Origin: Spartobacteria bacterium
Lineage (GTDB): Bacteria; Verrucomicrobiota; Verrucomicrobiae; Chthoniobacterales; UBA6821
Assembly: GCA_003136515.1 (NCBI GenBank)
Contig: PLEU01000032.1
Coordinates: forward strand, 1,563-12,167
Direction: 5' to 3'
Length of the DNA: 10,605 nucleotides
Under the pieces are notes generated by a model. It had not been told where the DNA came from. It did no database searches and saw only the letters and a list, made by a program, of their open reading frames with translations. How positions within the stretch are numbered: the stretch's first letter is position 1; each line of letters opens with the position of its first letter. The translations under genes and the position numbers were made by a program. Positions 7,331 to 10,605 of this stretch are shown here, piece after piece.

Positions 7331-7708
7331 TCAGGAGGGTTTCTCCGCGACCTTCACAAAATATCCTTCACTGTGGAGACGGGTCTTTCCGTGATAGGTA
7401 TAGGATCCTCCCATTTCGTCGGGACTGATTAGGGAGAGGAATTTTCTGCTTCCTGTCGCATTCGTGGACTCAAAGAGGTAATAGTCCTGATTGAGTCGGG
7501 TCTGGAAGTTGATCTGGAATCCCTCAACGAATTCATTCCAGCGATGAAGTTCCCTCAGTTCGTTGTATTCCTGTTCAAGATCCTTGAGCCGACTGATGAT
7601 CTTATTAGAAAGACTGTGGTTGCGCGACGACTCAAACTTCAGCAGATCCGGGACCTCTATTTTAGGACCGGCGATTTCCATGAGAAAGCTCTGCTCATTA
7701 CGACTCAT
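7331..7708 (-). CDS. DUF2452-like conserved protein
   Basis: A protein of 125 residues, without signal peptide or membrane helix. The N-terminal half is a charged helical region (about residues 30-60). The second half reads QDYYLFESTNATG (75-86), then KFLSLISPDEMGG (89-101), then HGKTRLHSEGYF. This order (YYLY, F-S-I/L-I-S-P-x-E-x-G, then a G-x-x-x-L turn) is the pattern of the DUF2452 family (PF10504), which includes human C1orf50. The biochemical role of that family is not established. It is the first gene of a minus-strand operon with the sialidase-like gene 11 bases downstream. No Shine-Dalgarno precedes the ATG, which lies only 7 bases from a -10 box, suggesting a leaderless transcript. 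The family call is from motif memory. Confidence 0.75.
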   Translation of the reverse strand: MSRNEQSFLMEIAGPKIEVPDLLKFESSRNHSLSNKIISRLKDLEQEYNELRELHRWNEFVEGFQINFQTRLNQDYYLFESTNATGSRKFLSLISPDEMGGSYTYHGKTRLHSEGYFVKVAEKPS

Positions 7709-7715
7709 AGGTTAA

Positions 7716-7744
7716 GTTATCACGGCTGGGCTTCATGATGACAA
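7716..7744 (-). promoter_or_regulatory. Sigma-70-type promoter, probably giving a leaderless mRNA
   Basis: On the minus strand, -35 TTGTCA (7744-7739) and -10 GATAAC (7721-7716) are separated by exactly 17 bases. They match the consensus at 5/6 and 4/6 positions. Only 7 bases (TTAACCT) separate the -10 box from the ATG of the DUF2452-like gene, so transcription would start at or next to the start codon. The absence of a Shine-Dalgarno agrees with this. Confidence 0.5.
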
Positions 7745-7802
7745 GCGTCCTGAAATGTCGCCGGAAGTTGACGGAAGCATCCTTCATAGGAAGTGTAGGG
7801 GG

Positions 7803-8378
7803 ATGAAGGCAACCGCTTCGCTTCGACTTACAGGCTTGATGGGATTGCTGCTGCTGGGAACGATTCCACTCAAAGCCGATCCCGTCGAGCAGTTCCAGGT
7901 GGCCCTTAAAGCTACGGACTCCGTTCAGGCGCCACTCAGGGGTAGCCTCGTTGAAACAGCAGCGATCAACCGGTTTGAAAACTTCCTTGCTCATCTCGAT
8001 GATAAGACTGCAAGTGAAGAGACAGAAAAAGTCTATGCTCCGGATGCTTTTCTCAACGACACCTTGAAAACAATCCACGGCTCCCCAGCCATCCGCGACT
8101 ATTTCATCAAAACAGCGCAGGGACTCGACGGCATGAAGGTGGTCTTCGACGATGTTGCCGTCTCGGGACAGAATTACTACTTCCGCTGGACAATGGATAC
8201 GCGGATGAAACATCTGGCGAGGGGCCAGAATATTAGGACGATAGGTGTCACACTCGTGCGTTTTGATTCCGAAGGACGTGTCGTGCTGCATCAGGATTTC
8301 TGGGATTCGGCCCAGGGTGTCTGGGATCATGTTCCGGTGCTTGGAAGTTTTATCCAATGGATCCAGTCGAGCCTATGA
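7803..8378 (+). CDS. Secreted NTF2/SnoaL-like protein
   Basis: A protein of 191 residues from the ATG at 7803, where a signal peptide begins (MKATASLRL, hydrophobic core, cleavage near LKA|DP). The frame stays open to an ATG at 7755, but that would put 16 polar residues ahead of the signal peptide; AGGAAG 9 bases before 7803 also favours the later start. The mature part looks like a small cone-shaped alpha+beta domain of the nuclear transport factor 2/SnoaL-like type: IHGSPAIRDYF (a typical 'G-x-x-x-I-x-x-Y/F' helix), KVVFDDVAVSGQNYYFRWTM, and IRTIGVTLVRFDSEGRVVLHQDFWD with the closing strand, then GVWDHVPVLGSFIQW. Such domains bind or act on small hydrophobic molecules; catalysis here is unknown. 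It overlaps the next gene as ATGA, so the two products are probably made together. Confidence 0.83.
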   Translation: MKATASLRLTGLMGLLLLGTIPLKADPVEQFQVALKATDSVQAPLRGSLVETAAINRFENFLAHLDDKTASEETEKVYAPDAFLNDTLKTIHGSPAIRDYFIKTAQGLDGMKVVFDDVAVSGQNYYFRWTMDTRMKHLARGQNIRTIGVTLVRFDSEGRVVLHQDFWDSAQGVWDHVPVLGSFIQWIQSSL

Positions 8379-9172
8379 CGACGACGAGGTCATTACTCAC
8401 TCTCACGTTCTGTAGGCTGACGCTTGGAATCCTATCGCTGCCTTGCATCTCATTTGGAGCCACAAGCCAGGTCTCGGCCTCCGATCTTCTTCGACAGGCT
8501 AGGACTGCCGATGCCGCGATTCATAACCAGGAGGCGCTCCAGCTACTGCTCCGGGCAGAACTTCTTGATTCCAAGAACACGGAGGTACTCTGTCTCATTG
8601 CGAAGCAATATTCGCAACTGGCCGCCGATGCCCGTGATTCAGGAAAATGCGGAGAAGAGAAACGACTCGATGACCTAGCCCTTGGCTACGCCGAGCGCGC
8701 CGTGGAGGGAGCTCCGGGTAGTGCTCTTGCGCACGCTTCGTTGGCCATCTGCTATGCCCGCAGCTCTCTTCTTGAGTGGACCAAGAAGAAAATTGAGTAT
8801 TCCAAACTTGTGCATTCCGAGGCTGAGCGTGCTGTAGAACTCGATCCCAATCAGGATGTGGCTCTTCACGTCTTGGGTGCTTGGAACTACAATATGGTGG
8901 AGTTGAATCCGTTCTTAAAAAAAACTGTCGAAATGATCTACGGCAAATTTCCAGAGGCTTCGTTGCAGGCCTCCGCGGACTATTTTCAGCGCGCTGCAGC
9001 CGCAGCACCGATGCGACTAATGCATGAAGCCGCACTCGCCAGAACCTATGCTGCCATGGGGGATCGCGAGAAGGCTCACCAGGCTCTTGCTCTTGCGGAG
9101 GAATTACCGATTAAGGAAAAGGATGATGCCTTCCTGCTCAAACAGGCCCGCGAAGCAGTCGCCAAGATGTGA
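8375..9172 (+). CDS. Secreted TPR protein, RMDN-like
   Basis: A protein of 265 residues from the ATG at 8375, with a signal peptide (MTTTRSLL, cleavage near SFGA|TS). The rest is helical with tetratricopeptide-type repeats: ALQLLLRAELLDSKNTEVL, AERAVEGAPGSALAHASLA, AERAVELDPNQDVALHVLG and a last repeat ending GDREKAHQALALAEELP. The second half (LGAWNYNM, a short linker, then YGKFP-x-AS, ADYFQRAAAAAP and ARTYAAMGD) has the layout of the regulator of microtubule dynamics (RMDN/FAM82) family, whose bacterial members are of unknown role. An ATG 18 bases earlier (8357), with GGAAG before it, is also possible, but it would add acidic residues ahead of the signal peptide. The chosen ATG overlaps the previous TGA as ATGA. 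A periplasmic scaffold role is inference. Confidence 0.85.
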   Translation: MTTTRSLLTLTFCRLTLGILSLPCISFGATSQVSASDLLRQARTADAAIHNQEALQLLLRAELLDSKNTEVLCLIAKQYSQLAADARDSGKCGEEKRLDDLALGYAERAVEGAPGSALAHASLAICYARSSLLEWTKKKIEYSKLVHSEAERAVELDPNQDVALHVLGAWNYNMVELNPFLKKTVEMIYGKFPEASLQASADYFQRAAAAAPMRLMHEAALARTYAAMGDREKAHQALALAEELPIKEKDDAFLLKQAREAVAKM

Positions 9173-9231
9173 GGTTTTTTCATCTCAAAGACTCTTTGCG
9201 AGCGGGGGCTTGCCGAAAATCTCCGTTCGTG

Positions 9232-9250
9232 GCAGGGTCTTCATCCCTGC
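9232..9250 (+). other. GC-rich hairpin just upstream of tRNA-Thr
   Basis: GCAGGG and CCCTGC form a perfect 6-base stem around the loop TCTTCAT, 2 bases before the tRNA 5' end. No T-tract follows, so it is not a standard intrinsic terminator for the TPR gene. It may help separate the TPR transcript from the tRNA or guide precursor processing; this is inference. Confidence 0.4.
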
Positions 9251-9252
9251 AC

Positions 9253-9328
<76 letters not shown>

Positions 9329-9375
9329 GTATTTATAAGGGATTGTTGGCGATACTGAGATTTTTGATTATTTTT

Positions 9376-9397
9376 GTCTCACACTAGTCTCACACTT
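9376..9397 (+). repeat. Tandem 11-mer GTCTCACACT(A/T)
   Basis: Two adjoining copies, GTCTCACACTA and GTCTCACACTT, 48 bases past the tRNA end. Ten of eleven positions are identical. The purpose is unknown; tandem sites of this size next to a tRNA can be recombinase or regulator sites, but nothing here proves it. Confidence 0.6.
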
Positions 9398-9575
9398 TTG
9401 AGGTTGACCCTCTCTGTAGTGTTTTGACACGGAGTGGATAGGAAATCACTCCTAGCCTCCTTCATTAGCCCTTAGATTTTCGGGCGATCCTAGTTTTCGA
9501 AGCCCCTCTTCCTGCTGTCCGTAGGAGATTTCCCCTACGCGGGGATACTCCAAGGCCCCCAAATCCCACCCCGTT

Positions 9576-9620
9576 TTCCGCCATAATCCTCTGGAGGGAA
9601 ATCTACTTACCCACTGACCG
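9576..9620 (+). repeat. Flanking imperfect direct repeat, left copy
   Basis: The first 12 bases (TTCCGCCATAAT) are identical to the right copy at 10539-10550. The similarity goes on as C, TGGA, GA, CT-x-CTTA, ACTGA and CG when two 3-base gaps are allowed, giving about 32 of 39 aligned positions. The two copies bracket the small membrane protein and the metallopeptidase-like gene. Confidence 0.6.
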
Positions 9621-9622
9621 CC

Positions 9623-9667
9623 TTTTCAGTGTGGAAGGGCATTTTTCCAGTGAGGAAACGGGATTTT
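9623..9667 (+). promoter_or_regulatory. Tandem operator-like repeat CAGTG(T/A)GGAA
   Basis: CAGTGTGGAA (9627-9636) and CAGTGAGGAA (9648-9657) are offset by exactly 21 bases, two helical turns. The flanks are also alike (TTTTC before, GGG and ATTTT after). It lies 28 bases before the ATG of the small membrane protein. It could be a double DNA-binding site or a structured leader; see findings. Confidence 0.4.
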
Positions 9668-9694
9668 GACCCTCCATCAACCTTAGTCAACTCA

Positions 9695-9877
9695 ATGAAA
9701 ACATTCATACACTACTTGAAAATCATCGGCATGTGCATCCTAGGCTGCTGGATCGTCGGTCTCATGCTGACCGCCGCCGTTAAATTCACTCTCAGCATGC
9801 TCTCCGTATTCTACTGGGGACTCATCATGGTGGGAATCTACGCTCTGGGAGAGGCTCTTCTGAATTTACTAGCGTAA
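9695..9877 (+). CDS. Small two-helix membrane protein
   Basis: A protein of 60 residues from the ATG at 9695: MKTFIHYLK, a first hydrophobic helix (about 10-30, including GMCILGCWIVGLMLTAAV) and a second one (about 35-58, YWGLIMVGIYALGEALL). The frame extends up to a GTG at 9629, but the added residues are polar, lie in repeat DNA and lack a ribosome site. No family is recognised. It lies 25 bases before the metallopeptidase-like gene and is bracketed with it by direct repeats, so a shared role (anchor, toxin-like peptide or partner) is possible but unproven. No Shine-Dalgarno is evident before the ATG. Confidence 0.6.
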   Translation: MKTFIHYLKIIGMCILGCWIVGLMLTAAVKFTLSMLSVFYWGLIMVGIYALGEALLNLLA

Positions 9878-9902
9878 AAATGCTACGACAGCTACCCACA
9901 CG

Positions 9903-10496
9903 ATGAAAAAGGGCTCCTCCGTCAACAAGAAGCAGTTGGATTGTGCAGTTGTAGAGATTCAGGAGGAACTTTACCGGGCAGGATTCTGGAATGAGGGGTG
10001 CAGACTTACTAGAACGGAAGTCTACTGGTGCCGCTTTCCTCAGATCGTAGCTCCTGATGCCTTGGGATTCTTCTTCCATGTCACAGATAGGTTCCAATCC
10101 CTACTGGGGTACGAGACAGGCCACATGTATATCCCGAAGTGGGTACTCCTGCATGGTCCTTGGCAGCAACGAGGATCTCTCCGCGATGTGGTACGTCATG
10201 AATACGGTCATGCTCTTGCTCACTACTACCCTGGGTTAATTCAGCAGGGCTCGCGATTCAGGGAGGCGTTTGGTGGGAAGTATCTGGACAGGTATTTTTC
10301 TAGCTACTGGGAGAGTGAGCATGTCTCCCGGTATGCAACATCAGGTCCTGCGGAGGATTTTTCAGAAACCTTCATGTTCTATCTGAGGAGCGGTGGTCGC
10401 CTTCCAGAGCGCTATTCCACTCCTACGATCAGAAGAAAGTGGAAGTTCATCCGCGATCTTGGGCGAGTCGTCGCATCTGGTGGAAGGCGTTGGTGA
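9903..10496 (+). CDS. Zinc metallopeptidase-like protein (HExxH zincin)
   Basis: A protein of 197 residues, without signal peptide. It contains the zincin active-site helix VRHEYGHALAHYYP with H99, E100 and H103, and further on SRYATSGPAEDFSETFMFYL (143-161). In this second motif E151 and E155 are candidates for the third zinc ligand. This pairing, together with RFREAFGGKYLDRY before it, resembles the putative zinc-binding metallopeptidase group (PF15887-like), in which 'YA-x-x-x-P-x-EDF-x-E' follows HExxH. A highly basic C-terminal tail (about 176-196) may contact nucleic acid or membrane. The substrate is unknown. The ATG lies 25 bases after the small membrane protein and lacks a clear Shine-Dalgarno. 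The right copy of a direct repeat begins 42 bases past the stop. The family call is from motif memory. Confidence 0.82.
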   Translation: MKKGSSVNKKQLDCAVVEIQEELYRAGFWNEGCRLTRTEVYWCRFPQIVAPDALGFFFHVTDRFQSLLGYETGHMYIPKWVLLHGPWQQRGSLRDVVRHEYGHALAHYYPGLIQQGSRFREAFGGKYLDRYFSSYWESEHVSRYATSGPAEDFSETFMFYLRSGGRLPERYSTPTIRRKWKFIRDLGRVVASGGRRW

Positions 10497-10538
10497 AGAA
10501 GCCTCCTTCGATGGCAGGGGGCTAAAAAAAGAGGCTCA

Positions 10539-10577
10539 TTCCGCCATAATGCAATGGATCGACTCCTTAACTGAGCG
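10539..10577 (+). repeat. Flanking imperfect direct repeat, right copy
   Basis: Partner of the left copy at 9576-9620; the first 12 bases are identical and about 32 of 39 aligned positions match overall. It is 963 bases downstream of the left copy, just past the metallopeptidase-like gene. No gene is seen in the rest of the window (10578-10605). Confidence 0.6.
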
Positions 10578-10605
10578 GTCCAGCAACAACATCTCTCAGC
10601 ATGAG

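Larger units (their letters stand above)
9329..9694. other. Non-coding, hairpin-rich spacer after the tRNA
   Basis: No convincing gene is seen in these 366 bases. There is a T-rich stretch after the tRNA (9360-9376), the tandem 11-mer GTCTCACACT(A/T) at 9376-9397, and short inverted repeats: GGAGTG/CACTCC (9431-9436, 9447-9452) and CGTAGG/CCTACG (9520-9525, 9534-9539). Then come one copy of a flanking direct repeat (9576-9620) and a tandem repeat at 9623-9667. An in-frame GTG at 9629 would extend the next gene, but it lies within the repeats and is unlikely. Confidence 0.6.

Noticed and set aside
7698..8357. 219-codon minus-strand open frame
   Set aside because: It is antisense to the NTF2-like gene, which has a signal peptide and a recognisable fold, and it would also cover the DUF2452 promoter and start. 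Cys/His-rich composition typical of an antisense frame.
8595..9035. 146-codon minus-strand open frame
   Set aside because: Antisense to the TPR gene; composition of an out-of-frame translation.
9424..9452. TTGACA in the spacer after the tRNA as a -35 box
   Set aside because: No acceptable -10 box lies at 16-18 bases; the position 17 bases on reads CACTCC, which is part of a hairpin.
9576..9600. dif/XerC-like core in TTCCGCCATAAT
   Set aside because: It has an extra C relative to the usual CGCATAAT arm and no matching XerD arm.
9629..9694. GTG-initiated extension of the small membrane protein
   Set aside because: It adds 22 polar residues encoded by tandem repeat DNA, with no Shine-Dalgarno; the ATG at 9695 gives a normal small membrane protein.
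10539..10590. Integron attC-like site (TTAACTGAGCGG resembles attC inner ends)
   Set aside because: The needed GTTRRRY/RYYYAAC core pair is missing (GTCCAGC instead), and no clear long imperfect hairpin was found. The similarity of TTAACTGAGCG alone is not enough.

Overview
The window reads as a chromosomal segment of a Gram-negative bacterium with moderate to high GC. The best guess is Verrucomicrobiota or a close PVC relative. The clues are a secreted protein ending in a PEP-CTERM sorting tail (VPEPS, hydrophobic helix, RRR), an ArnT-like GT39 glycosyltransferase, a sialidase-like BNR protein, and several starts without a Shine-Dalgarno sequence. This placement is inference; no ribosomal RNA or other phylogenetic marker is present.

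Layout. (1) 1-2406, plus strand: the 3' part of an ABC-2 type permease, then, 18 bases on, a GT39-type membrane glycosyltransferase. (2) 2414-3631, minus strand: a soluble GAF-domain histidine kinase that converges on the glycosyltransferase. (3) 3880-5439, minus strand: a PEP-CTERM protein whose body matches the phosphoesterase (acid phosphatase/phospholipase C) family, with a hairpin terminator at 3827-3857. (4) 5590-7708, minus strand: a tight three-gene operon, in transcription order a DUF2452-like protein, a membrane-anchored sialidase/BNR protein and a small polytopic membrane protein. The last two overlap as GTGA. A -35/-10 pair places the first start almost at +1, suggesting a leaderless message. 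(5) 7803-9172, plus strand: a secreted NTF2/SnoaL-like protein and a secreted RMDN-like TPR protein joined by an ATGA overlap. (6) 9253-9328: tRNA-Thr(UGU) with encoded CCA. (7) 9329-9694: hairpin-rich non-coding DNA, then a two-gene module (a 60-residue membrane protein and an HExxH zinc metallopeptidase-like protein) bracketed by imperfect direct repeats at 9576-9620 and 10539-10577.

Most products are predicted to be in the membrane, exported or surface-attached. The ABC permease, glycosyltransferase, PEP-CTERM phosphoesterase and sialidase-like protein fit cell-envelope or exopolysaccharide work, but they lie in separate transcription units and no single pathway can be assigned. The most unusual stretch is the end of the window: a repeat-bracketed membrane-protein/metallopeptidase module just after a tRNA gene, with a tandem operator-like repeat in front of it. 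It has the look of accessory DNA, but no integrase or transposase is visible here.
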